Positions 24,548 to 32,665 of a stretch of DNA of 64,000 bases are shown here, one piece after another. Position 1 is the stretch's first letter, and each line of letters begins with the position of its first letter. The translations under genes were made by a program, and so were the position numbers. Source of the DNA: Eubacteriales Family XIII. Incertae Sedis bacterium (GTDB lineage: Bacteria > Bacillota > Clostridia > Peptostreptococcales > Anaerovoracaceae); NCBI GenBank assembly GCA_031272365.1, contig JAISTX010000058.1, forward strand, positions 1 to 64,000. Reading direction: 5' to 3'. The notes under the pieces were generated by a model. It was not told the DNA's origin and searched no databases. It worked only from the letters and a program-made list of their open reading frames with translations.

Positions 24548-25753
24548 TCAGATGATCCCCTTTCCCCGGAGATCGTCAATCCTTTCGCTTGACAGCTGCA
24601 ATACATCTTTGTAGATATACTCGTTGTAATCGCCCAGCACAGGGCCCGGGCCATCCTCGCGGACCGGCGTCCGCGAAAATTTCAGCGGCGTGCGCACCAG
24701 CGGAATCTCCGTGCCCTTCTCCGCGTGCCGGTATTTCACGATCAGGCCGCGCTGCGCCACGTGCGGGTCGTGGTAGACGTCCGCAATGCTGTTCACGGGG
24801 CCGTTGGGGATCCCCACGGCGTCAAACGCCTGCGCGATCTGCTCCCGCGTCCTGCGGCAGGTCCAGTCGTTGATGATGGGGTCGATGAAATCGCGGTATT
24901 CCACGCGGCTCCCGTTCGTGGCGTAGCGCGGGTCCTCCTTCAGCTCGGGGTGCCCGATCGCGTCCGCGATCTTGTGCGCAATGCCGTCCGAGGAGCACGA
25001 GATATAGACCGTGCCCGGCCCGTCGAGCGTGTCGAAGGAATTGGTGCAGCCCACGGCCGAATGGCCGTTGCCGATCCTATGCATGGGCTTCCCGGAAAAC
25101 GCGTAGGCGGGGATGAAATGCTCGAAGCTCGCGATCATGCAGTCCATCATCGCCGCGTCAATATGCTGCCCCTTGCCGGAAACCGTGCGCTCGTACAGCG
25201 CCGCCAGGATGCCCATCGCGCCAAAATACCCCGTGATGATGTCGGCGAGCGCGGGGCCCGCCTTCACGCCCGCCTGCTCGGGGTAGCCGGTCACGGACAT
25301 CATGCCGCTCATCGCCTGCACCATCCCGTCGAACGCGGCCTTGTTCGTATACGGCGAGTCCTTCTGCCCGAAGCCGGAGATCGACGCCATGATCAGCGCC
25401 GGGTTGATTTCCCGTAGCGTGTCGTAGGCGATGCCGTAGCGCTCCAGCACGCCGGCGACGGTGTTCTCCACGACGACGTCCACCTTCGCCGCGAGCGACA
25501 GAAAGATTTCGCGCCCCTCCGGCTTCGTGTAGTTGAGCGTGAAGCTGTGCTTGTTCGCGTTCATCGCGTGGAAATAGCTCGACTCCCCGTCGCGGGTCGG
25601 CTCGTACGTCCGCGTTTCGTCCCCAGAGCCCGGCCGCTCCGCCTTCCAGACGTCCGCCCCGAACCCGGCGAGGTGCATGGTGCACGTCGGCCCGGACGCG
25701 TAGCGCGTGATGTCGAGCACGCGGACCCCTTTCAAACATGTATTGTCAAACAT
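24548..25753 (-). CDS. Class III (CaiB/BaiF-type) CoA-transferase
   Basis: A 401-residue CoA-transferase. N-terminal GVRVLDITRYASGPTCTMHL and FGADVWKAERPGSGDETR are family hallmarks; Asp171 in GPALADIITG matches the aspartate that forms the acyl anhydride/CoA thioester. ATG was chosen over an in-frame TTG two codons upstream because AAGGAG is 7 bases before it. It moves CoA between a donor acyl-CoA and a carboxylic acid, activating the substrate for the two dehydrogenases. First gene of a sigma-54-type operon. Carnitine-like or aryl-acrylate reduction are family-based possibilities only. Confidence 0.9.
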   Translation of the reverse strand: MFDNTCLKGVRVLDITRYASGPTCTMHLAGFGADVWKAERPGSGDETRTYEPTRDGESSYFHAMNANKHSFTLNYTKPEGREIFLSLAAKVDVVVENTVAGVLERYGIAYDTLREINPALIMASISGFGQKDSPYTNKAAFDGMVQAMSGMMSVTGYPEQAGVKAGPALADIITGYFGAMGILAALYERTVSGKGQHIDAAMMDCMIASFEHFIPAYAFSGKPMHRIGNGHSAVGCTNSFDTLDGPGTVYISCSSDGIAHKIADAIGHPELKEDPRYATNGSRVEYRDFIDPIINDWTCRRTREQIAQAFDAVGIPNGPVNSIADVYHDPHVAQRGLIVKYRHAEKGTEIPLVRTPLKFSRTPVREDGPGPVLGDYNEYIYKDVLQLSSERIDDLRGKGII

Positions 25754-25836
25754 AGGCAACTCCTTCCCTCTCGCCGTACCGGCTCACGATTCTGATTGCG
25801 CCCAAGCGCACCTTGTTGCTCAGGTGATTCCTATTC

Positions 25837-25851
25837 GCAATTCGCGTGCCA
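25837..25851 (-). promoter_or_regulatory. Sigma-54 (-24/-12) promoter of the CoA-transferase operon
   Basis: On the minus strand TGGCACGCGAATTGC matches the RpoN consensus TGGCAC-N5-TTGC, with the invariant GG and GC exactly 10 bases apart. It lies 84 bases before the CoA-transferase start and faces away from the adjacent sigma-54 activator gene. Confidence 0.85.
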
Positions 25852-25981
25852 TCCTTTCCAGCGGAAAACGCACCCCTACGGCGGCAGAAAAACGTCTCAA
25901 CCTGTCCGGGCTTCCGGCCGGGGTTTCGGATTGACCGACCGCTTTTCCGAATTATCCAACGCCCCGGGGGCGGAAATCGGC

Positions 25982-26020
25982 GCGTTTTGTCTTGCCCGCA
26001 AAACGCCGCGCTTCTATAAT
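25982..26020 (+). promoter_or_regulatory. Sigma-A promoter and inverted repeat before the sigma-54 activator gene
   Basis: TTGCCC (25992-25997) and TATAAT (26015-26020) are 17 bases apart. The expected transcript start is near 26027, which excludes earlier in-frame ATG codons as starts. GCGTTTTG (25982-25989) and CAAAACGC (25999-26006) form an inverted repeat over the -35; it could be an autoregulatory operator or an upstream activator site for the divergent sigma-54 promoter. Confidence 0.6.
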
Positions 26021-26063
26021 GGAGACGGACAGGACTACGCAGCAGTTCTTTGGGAGAGAGGGC

Positions 26064-28193
26064 ATGGAAAGCCAAACGAGGATCGCCAGGCTGAAAAACA
26101 AATTGCTTGACACAGGCCGGGGCCGGCCTGCGCCGAAAAACCTCGGCGAGCTCGACATGGCGCTGGCGCAATCCTGGAAGCGCTCCGCGGGGCACGGCGT
26201 GGACCGGGGAATGGAGCGCCTCCCGCATGAGGCCATTGACTTCGCGACGAAGGACAGGCTGAACGAATTCCTGCTCTACGAATGGGACCAGCGCATGGAT
26301 TTCTACAACGCCAAGCACGCCCTGCTCGCCGACCACGGCGCGGCCATCTTCTACCTCGACCGCTTCGGCGCCGTGTTTTCCAAGGGGGGCAACCAGGAGC
26401 TGATCCGGGAGCTGCGCGGCCTGGGCGTCAAATTCGGCGCACGCCTCACGGAGGGCTTCGCGGGCACCACCGCCCTCTCCTTCCTGACGCCGGACGCCCC
26501 GTACGTTTTCGCCGCCGGGGAAATGCACTACGCGAAGATGTTCGTGCCCTATGTGACCGTGGCGATGAATTTCGAGTTCAAGTCCAGCAAAAACATGGCG
26601 CAGCTCGTCTTCGTGCCGATGGGGCTCTTCTCGGAGCATTTCATCACCGTCCTGGACGCCGCCTACTACATGGAGGACTACCACAGCAAGATGCTCAGCG
26701 CGGAGGCGGTCCGCATCAAGGACACGGCGATGGAGATCGCGCAGAAGAGCGCGGTGATCCTCATCGACCGGCACGGGCACGTGATCGACTGCAACAACGC
26801 CCTGTGCGAGCTCTTCCATTTCCATAACAACGACATCGTCGGCAAGCTGCTTACCTCGTTCATGCCGCAGATGGAGGGCGCTTTGCAATTGATGGAGGAC
26901 GGCAAGAGCGCGAAGCTGAACCTCCTCGCGCAGGGCCGCGAATGCTCCGTGCGTTGCAATACCGTCACGCAGTCCGGGAAGGTGATGGGGATGGTGCTGA
27001 TGTTCGACCAGCTGCAGCAGCCCGGGAAGGCCCCAGCCCCCCCGCAGGGGCTGATGCACTCCTTCGACTCGATGCTCGGCGAAGACCCGTCGTTCCTCCG
27101 GGCGAAAACCAAGGCCATGCTCGTGGCGCAGAGCCCGAGCAATGTGCTGATCTGCGGGGAAAGCGGCACCGGCAAGGAACTGTTCGCGCAGTCGATACAC
27201 GGCGCAAGCCCCCGGCGCCACCGCCCGTTCGTCGCGGTGAACTGCGCCGCCATCCCCAAGGATCTGATCGCAAGCGAGCTGTTCGGCTACGAGGAAGGCG
27301 CGTTCACCGGCGCGAAGAAAAGCGGCCTCCCCGGGAAATTCGAGCAGGCGGACGGCGGCACGCTCTTCCTCGACGAGATCACGGAGATGCCGATCGAGAT
27401 GCAAGCGGTGCTCCTGCGCGTGCTCGAATCCGGCGCCGTCACGCGGCTCGGAAGCACCCGTTCCACCGAGATCGACGTGCGCATCATCTCCGCATGCAAC
27501 CGGAACATCGAGGAGTGCATCGGCAAAGGGTCATTCCGTAGCGATTTGTATTATCGCCTGAACATCATCCGTCTGGATTTGCCTTCCCTGCGCGAGCGGC
27601 CGGGCGACATCCCGCTCGCCGCGGCGCAATTTCTCAAGGCCATCTCAAAAAAACTCGACCGCGACGTCCACGCTATTTCGGAGGATGCGATGCAAATCCT
27701 GACCGCCTGCCCCTGGCCGGGCAATATGCGGCAGCTGCGCAACGCGATCGAAGCCGCCGCGAATGTGGCGCAGAACGGCGTGATCGCGGCGGCCGACATC
27801 CCCGAGCAGATCGTGCAAAGCTGCCGGGGGGACGCCATCCGGAGCCCGGGCGAAAGCCCCAGCCCACAGCCGGTATGCGCGGCTTTCACAGACCCTATCG
27901 CCTCCGGGATGATGGAGATCCCGCGCGAAGGCGTTGCCATGGGCGGCATCCTGGGCCTCATGGCCAAGCACAAAGGCAACAAGACGAAGGTCGCACGGGA
28001 GCTCGGCGTCGCGCGGAGCACCCTGTACAAGATGCTCGAGTCCGGCCACGGCGAAGGCTACGGCGGCTACGAGGAGCAGCGCATCCGGGAGCTCTACACC
28101 CTCTACGGGGGCAACAAGACCAGGGTCGCGCGCGAGATGGGCATCGCAAAAAGCACCCTGTACCGGAAGCTCGAAAAGATCAACCTCGAATAG
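26064..28193 (+). CDS. Sigma-54-dependent transcriptional activator (AcoR/DhaR-like) with two Fis-type HTH motifs
   Basis: A 709-residue enhancer-binding protein: GAF-like sensor (about 40-210), PAS-like domain (about 222-315), AAA+ domain with Walker A GESGTGKE (365-372), sigma-54-contacting GAFTGA (412-417) and Walker B GGTLFLDE (431-438), then two consecutive helix-turn-helix units (NKTKVARELGVARSTLYKML and NKTRVAREMGIAKSTLYRKL), where one is usual. The start follows GGGAGAGAGG and fits the upstream sigma-A promoter. Flanking operons both carry -24/-12 promoters, so it most likely activates them in response to a small-molecule ligand of the acyl-CoA pathway. Confidence 0.93.
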   Translation: MESQTRIARLKNKLLDTGRGRPAPKNLGELDMALAQSWKRSAGHGVDRGMERLPHEAIDFATKDRLNEFLLYEWDQRMDFYNAKHALLADHGAAIFYLDRFGAVFSKGGNQELIRELRGLGVKFGARLTEGFAGTTALSFLTPDAPYVFAAGEMHYAKMFVPYVTVAMNFEFKSSKNMAQLVFVPMGLFSEHFITVLDAAYYMEDYHSKMLSAEAVRIKDTAMEIAQKSAVILIDRHGHVIDCNNALCELFHFHNNDIVGKLLTSFMPQMEGALQLMEDGKSAKLNLLAQGRECSVRCNTVTQSGKVMGMVLMFDQLQQPGKAPAPPQGLMHSFDSMLGEDPSFLRAKTKAMLVAQSPSNVLICGESGTGKELFAQSIHGASPRRHRPFVAVNCAAIPKDLIASELFGYEEGAFTGAKKSGLPGKFEQADGGTLFLDEITEMPIEMQAVLLRVLESGAVTRLGSTRSTEIDVRIISACNRNIEECIGKGSFRSDLYYRLNIIRLDLPSLRERPGDIPLAAAQFLKAISKKLDRDVHAISEDAMQILTACPWPGNMRQLRNAIEAAANVAQNGVIAAADIPEQIVQSCRGDAIRSPGESPSPQPVCAAFTDPIASGMMEIPREGVAMGGILGLMAKHKGNKTKVARELGVARSTLYKMLESGHGEGYGGYEEQRIRELYTLYGGNKTRVAREMGIAKSTLYRKLEKINLE

Positions 28194-28214
28194 CGTCCGC
28201 GCCCATCTCCAAAA

Positions 28215-28237
28215 GCCAGGCACGAGCCGTGCTTGGC
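28215..28237. repeat. Inverted repeat overlapping the etf sigma-54 promoter
   Basis: GCCAGGCACG and CGTGCTTGGC are reverse complements but for one base, around AGC. The right arm covers the -24 element. It may end the activator transcript or serve as an operator. Confidence 0.5.
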
Positions 28238-28248
28238 ATTATTATTGC
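28234..28248 (+). promoter_or_regulatory. Sigma-54 (-24/-12) promoter of etfBA
   Basis: TGGCATTATTATTGC matches TGGCAC-N5-TTGC with one change, and GG and GC are exactly 10 bases apart. It is 58 bases before the etfB start. Together with the promoter at 25837-25851 it frames the activator gene. Confidence 0.8.
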
Positions 28249-28306
28249 GTAATACCTGTACATCGGACGTTTTCGAACGAACCAACCACAGGAAGGGGTG
28301 AAGAAA

Positions 28307-29110
28307 ATGAACATACTTGTTTGCGTCAAACAAGTGCCGGACACGACGGAGATCCAGATCGACCCGGTGAAAAACACATTGATCCGCGAGGGGGTGCCGA
28401 GCATCCTCAACCCGTTCGACGGGTACGCGCTGGAGGCGGCGGCCCGGATCAAGGATGCCGACCCCGGCACGACGATCCACGTACTCTCCATGGGCCCGGA
28501 GCAGGCGAAGGCGGCGCTCAAGGACGCCCTGGCCATCGCGGCGGACACGGCGTGGCTCGTATCCGACCGCGTCTTCGGCGGGTCGGACACCCTGGCCACA
28601 AGCTATATCCTCTCCGAGACGATCAAAAAGATCGAGGAGGAGGCGGGCCCCTTCGATGCGATCTTCTGCGGCAAGCAGGCCATCGACGGCGACACGGCGC
28701 AGGTCGGGCCCGAAATCGCCGAGCACCTCGGCTACCCGCAGGTCACGTACGGCCTGTCGGCGGAGGTAGACGGGGGGCGCCTGAAAGTCACGAAGGAGAC
28801 AGACGACGGGCAGGAGATCGTCGGCATCCCGCTGCCCTGCCTCGTGACGTTCACGAAGCCGTCCTACGACCCGCGCTTCCCGACGGTCAAGCGGAAGATG
28901 GCCGCCAACCGCGCGGAGATCGCCGTCATCACGGCGGAGGGCCTCCCGGGCATCAACACGGAGCACATCGGGCTCAAGGGCTCGCCCACGAAGGTCCGCA
29001 AGACCTTCGTCCCGCAAAAAAAGACCGGCGGGGTGAAGATCAAAGAAGACACCGGCGAAGCGTCCGCGAAGAAGCTGTTCGCGCTTTTGAGCGACGCCAA
29101 TATTGTTTAG
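28307..29110 (+). CDS. etfB: Electron transfer flavoprotein, beta subunit
   Basis: A 267-residue EtfB/FixA protein. Conserved pieces include ILVCVKQVPDTTEI at the N terminus, NPFDGYALEAA, GKQAIDGDTAQVGPEIAE (adenine nucleotide/FAD contact loop) and GSPTKVRKTF. It pairs with EtfA to carry electrons between acyl-CoA dehydrogenases and a ferredoxin/NADH partner. The ATG with GGAAGGGG 9 bases upstream is preferred to the GTG three codons earlier. No FixC/FixX partner is seen. Whether this Etf bifurcates cannot be decided from sequence reading. Confidence 0.94.
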   Translation: MNILVCVKQVPDTTEIQIDPVKNTLIREGVPSILNPFDGYALEAAARIKDADPGTTIHVLSMGPEQAKAALKDALAIAADTAWLVSDRVFGGSDTLATSYILSETIKKIEEEAGPFDAIFCGKQAIDGDTAQVGPEIAEHLGYPQVTYGLSAEVDGGRLKVTKETDDGQEIVGIPLPCLVTFTKPSYDPRFPTVKRKMAANRAEIAVITAEGLPGINTEHIGLKGSPTKVRKTFVPQKKTGGVKIKEDTGEASAKKLFALLSDANIV

Positions 29111-29120
29111 GAGGTGCGAG

Positions 29121-30128
29121 ATGGAAGCGCTTACGAAAGACCTTTGGGTATTTGTTGAAACGAACGAGAAGGGCTCGGCGAGGAACGTCGGCATCGAGCT
29201 GCTGACGCCCGGCCGCATGCTGGCCGACAAGCAAGGCGGCGCGCTCGTCGCCGTCGTGATCGGGCACCAGGTGGCGGACGCTGTGCGCGAGGCGACCGAG
29301 CACGGCGCGGACAAGGTGATCGTCGTGGACAGCGAAGTGTTCCAGAAGTACACGACGGACGCCTACACGATCGCGCTGAGCACGCTGGCGGTCAAGTACG
29401 GGCCGACGAGCATGTTGATCGGCGCGACGAACAACGGGCGCGACCTCGGCCCGCGCGTGTCCTGCCGGCTGAAGACGGGGCTGACCGCGGATTGCACGGG
29501 GCTGGACATCGACGAGGAAAGCGGCAACGTCGCGTGGACGCGGCCGGCCTTCGGCGGCAACCTGATGGCGACGATCCTGTGCCCGGACCACCGCCCGCAG
29601 ATCGGCACCGTGCGGCCGGGCGTCTTCAAGAAAAGCGAGCCCGACGCCTCCCGCAAAGCGGAGATCACCCAAGTGGACATCCCGGTTGACAAGGCGGACA
29701 TCCGCACGCAGGTGCTGGAGGTCATCCGCGACCTGGAGAGCGAATTCGTCGACCTGGAAGGCGCGGAGATCATCGTCTCTGGCGGGCGCGGCGTCGGAGG
29801 GCCGGAGGGATTCGCGCCGGTGAAGGCGCTGGCGGACGCGCTGAAGGCGACGCTGGGCGCCTCCCGCGCGACGGTGGACGCGGGCTGGATATCCCACTCC
29901 CACCAGGTCGGCCAGACCGGCAAGACCGTGGCCCCGAAGCTCTACATCGCCTGCGGCATATCCGGGGCGATCCAGCACCTGGCCGGCATGAGCGGCTCAG
30001 ACTGCATCGTGGCCATCAACAAGGACCCCGACGCGCCGATCTTCGACGTGGCGGACTACGGCGTGGTCGGCAACCTCTTCGAGGTGCTGCCGGTGCTGAC
30101 GGAGGAGATACAGAAGGCGCGGGGCTGA
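29121..30128 (+). CDS. etfA: Electron transfer flavoprotein, alpha subunit
   Basis: A 335-residue EtfA/FixB protein. The C-terminal FAD-binding domain is complete: [45 protein letters not shown] and [12 protein letters not shown]-type motif ([17 protein letters not shown]). Start ATG follows TAGGAGGTGCGAG. It lies 10 bp after etfB and presumably serves the two acyl-CoA dehydrogenases on the other side of the activator. It ends 11 bp from a convergent redox gene. Confidence 0.95.
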   Translation: MEALTKDLWVFVETNEKGSARNVGIELLTPGRMLADKQGGALVAVVIGHQVADAVREATEHGADKVIVVDSEVFQKYTTDAYTIALSTLAVKYGPTSMLIGATNNGRDLGPRVSCRLKTGLTADCTGLDIDEESGNVAWTRPAFGGNLMATILCPDHRPQIGTVRPGVFKKSEPDASRKAEITQVDIPVDKADIRTQVLEVIRDLESEFVDLEGAEIIVSGGRGVGGPEGFAPVKALADALKATLGASRATVDAGWISHSHQVGQTGKTVAPKLYIACGISGAIQHLAGMSGSDCIVAINKDPDAPIFDVADYGVVGNLFEVLPVLTEEIQKARG

Positions 30129-30139
30129 AGGCGGGAGGG

Positions 30140-32665
30140 CTATTTGTCCTCGAGGGATTTTTCGATGAGCAAGATCCGGCTCTTGATGAGCTCCTCCGAT
30201 AGGTAGACCTGCCCGCAGACCGGGCATCGGGGCACCTCGGCGTGCATCTCCCGCTCCATATAGGCAAACTTCCCCTTGGCGTTCGTCAAGGGGACGCCGC
30301 ATTTCACACAGGAAAGCGGCAAGGCGGGGCTTCCCGCTTCGCCCCCACCGCCCGTGCCGCCTTTCCATTCTTCCAGGATGCGCACGCGGTGCGCGTAGGC
30401 ATTCACCGGTAGGTAGCGGCCGCCCGAGGCGCGCCAGGATACCCAGTAGGTTGCGAGGCCGATCGCGAGGTGCCCGGTATAGACGCCCGGCTCCGGCCCC
30501 TCCACCTTCAGCTTCGTCTCTTCGCAAAACCGGATGACGCGGCAGGCCTCGTCTTCGAGGATGAGCCCCGTGCGCAGCTGGTCTTTTATTGCATCCGAAA
30601 ACACGACGCGCGCGTCGAACGGATCCTGGGCGGGAGCCTCCGCCTCTTCCCCAAAAAATTCTTGGAGCGCCAGGGCCTTTGCCGCCCTTTTGTTTGCGCG
30701 CCTCTCCCCGGGCGACGGCAGCCTGCCGCAAAATGCCTCAAGGCCAAACACCGCGTCCAGGATATGGATGCACGCTTTCCCGTGCGCGGCAAAAGTATCC
30801 CTGCAGTTCGTGCAGTAATTGATGAAGGGCCGGTCGCTTTCCCGGATGCGGCTCTCGGTCATGATGCCGCTAAACTCCGGGTTCGCCCCGAGCGTGAGGC
30901 CGCCGGTCCCGCAGCAGCGCGCCAACGCGCGGCTGTAGGGCAATTCCTCCAGCTGCCAGCCGAGGGCGCGCGCGACCTTGCGCACGGCCTCTTGCGCTTC
31001 CGGGAACCCCCGGCTTGCGCACGGGTCAAAGACGCAGGCCACAGCCGCCATGGCTTCCGGCGCGGTGGAGCTCTCGTTTCGCAACATGCCCGCGCCATGC
31101 GGCAGCCCGTGTTCCGCGAGCACCTCGTACAAGGACAGCACCGGCGCCCCAGGCAGGAATTCCGCCAAATGCCGCATGCAGGTCGGGCAGGCGCATACGA
31201 ACGCGGGGCGGCCCAGCGCCTCCCACTCATCCTTCAGCGCGTGGAGCGCGTCCTCGCTGCGCCGCGCGTCGCCGCTCCAATCCGCCGGCGCGCCGCAGCA
31301 GCGGAGCTGGATGGCCGTGTCCCCCCACAGGCCCAGCAGATAGCGGTAGGCCTCCGCCACATAGGCCGGGTTGGCCGCGCCGAGCTGGCACCCCGGGAAA
31401 AACACATGCTCCGCCCTGCCGTCGCCGCCGGGCGCGGGGCGGCACAGGGCCGCCTCCCCGTTGCTGAAATCCATGTCGCGCAGGAAAAAATCGCTGTACG
31501 CGACCGGGTACTGGTTGTGCTCCGTCTTGAACTGCCGGAAGTCGTGCGCCATCCGGCCGATGTCGATGCCCTTCGGGCAGACCTCGCCGCAGAGCCCGCA
31601 CAGGGTGCACGAAGAGATCAGGTTCGTCGTGTCCTGCTTCGTGATGCCGCCGCGCCCCGCGCCGAGGGACGTATAGGCCGCGTTGATCATGCGCCTCGGC
31701 TTCTGCCCGAACAGCCCGAAGAGCTCGCAGGCGTCCATGCAGAGCGTGCAGTCGCATTCGAGGCAGCGGCCCGCCTCGCGCAAGGCGTCCTCTTTTGCGT
31801 AGCGCCCGGTGCCCACAGGCACCGGCACGGCGGGCGCCGTGGCCACGCCGGCAAGTCCTTTCTCGAAAAGGCACTCCGTCTGCAGGAACGTTTCCGGTAT
31901 CCCGTCCATCAGAGAAACCTGTATGTATTTTTCGATGGAATGCGCCGCGACGAGCCCCTGGCCGATCGCGCCGACCGGCGTTGCGCCGAGGACGCTTCCC
32001 GCTATGAAGACCCCCGGATGCCGCGATCCAAACGAGTGCGCATCATAGCCTTCCAGGCAATCGAAAGCCGCGCCGCCGCCCCCCGTCGCGATCAGGCAGG
32101 CGTCATAGGGCTCCATATCCGCCAGCGCTTCGATCCGCGCGTTCAAACGCAGCGAGACCCCCGCGCCCCCCATCTGCCTTTCGATCTCTGCCTGGAGGCG
32201 CGCCTCGTCCATCAGCCCCCGCGCCTGCCCGCCCAGCGCCCCGCCCTGCTCATAGAGCACCACCTCATAGCGCTTCGAACCGAGCCGCACCGCGCAGGCA
32301 AGCCCGCAGAGCCCGCCGCCGACCACGGCCACCTTTTGCGGCTTTGCCGGCAGATTGAATTTTGGCGGCGGCGCCTGGCCGCATACGTCGCATAGCGCCC
32401 TTTCGAGGTCGCCGATGCGGACGCCCGCATCCTTCCCGGACCGGACGCACGCCGCAACACAGGGCGCGTCGCAGATCTCCGAGACGATCAACGGAAAAAC
32501 CGCGGCGTCCCGGAAATGCCGGTACGCCGCTTTGAAATTGCCCTTTTTCAGGTTCCCGAGGATGCCCCGGACGTCGATGTTCAAAGGGCAGGAGCAACTG
32601 CAAGCGGGCAGGCTCCCCGCGAGGCAGTCGCTCCCGTACAGTTCGTAGTCCTTCAGACGCCCCAC
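30140..32665 (-). CDS. Fused flavin/iron-sulfur oxidoreductase with CCG (HdrB-like) domains and zinc-ribbon tail
   Basis: An 841-residue multidomain protein. In order: N-terminal Cys-rich FeS domain of the GltD/dihydropyrimidine-dehydrogenase type (CSCSCPLNIDVRG; CDAPCVAAC), a shortened FAD domain (VAVVGGGLCGLACAVRLG; GVFIAGSVLGATP) apparently without a full second nucleotide fold, [4Fe-4S] motifs (CLECDCTLCMDAC; CTLCGLCGEVCPKG), two CCG domains (FFPGCQLGAANPAY with RCCGAP; ARCCGTGGLT with YCTNCRD), and a C-terminal zinc-ribbon (CVKCGVPL; CPVCGQVY) resembling the DVU_1557 redox protein family. It overlaps the Mop-type aldehyde oxidoreductase by 13 bp, so it probably moves electrons to or from that enzyme or helps build it. 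Confidence 0.8.
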   Translation of the reverse strand: MGRLKDYELYGSDCLAGSLPACSCSCPLNIDVRGILGNLKKGNFKAAYRHFRDAAVFPLIVSEICDAPCVAACVRSGKDAGVRIGDLERALCDVCGQAPPPKFNLPAKPQKVAVVGGGLCGLACAVRLGSKRYEVVLYEQGGALGGQARGLMDEARLQAEIERQMGGAGVSLRLNARIEALADMEPYDACLIATGGGGAAFDCLEGYDAHSFGSRHPGVFIAGSVLGATPVGAIGQGLVAAHSIEKYIQVSLMDGIPETFLQTECLFEKGLAGVATAPAVPVPVGTGRYAKEDALREAGRCLECDCTLCMDACELFGLFGQKPRRMINAAYTSLGAGRGGITKQDTTNLISSCTLCGLCGEVCPKGIDIGRMAHDFRQFKTEHNQYPVAYSDFFLRDMDFSNGEAALCRPAPGGDGRAEHVFFPGCQLGAANPAYVAEAYRYLLGLWGDTAIQLRCCGAPADWSGDARRSEDALHALKDEWEALGRPAFVCACPTCMRHLAEFLPGAPVLSLYEVLAEHGLPHGAGMLRNESSTAPEAMAAVACVFDPCASRGFPEAQEAVRKVARALGWQLEELPYSRALARCCGTGGLTLGANPEFSGIMTESRIRESDRPFINYCTNCRDTFAAHGKACIHILDAVFGLEAFCGRLPSPGERRANKRAAKALALQEFFGEEAEAPAQDPFDARVVFSDAIKDQLRTGLILEDEACRVIRFCEETKLKVEGPEPGVYTGHLAIGLATYWVSWRASGGRYLPVNAYAHRVRILEEWKGGTGGGGEAGSPALPLSCVKCGVPLTNAKGKFAYMEREMHAEVPRCPVCGQVYLSEELIKSRILLIEKSLEDK

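Noticed and set aside
25992-26063. Earlier start codons for the sigma-54 activator
   Set aside because: They fall inside or before the -10 box TATAAT at 26015 and lack ribosome sites.
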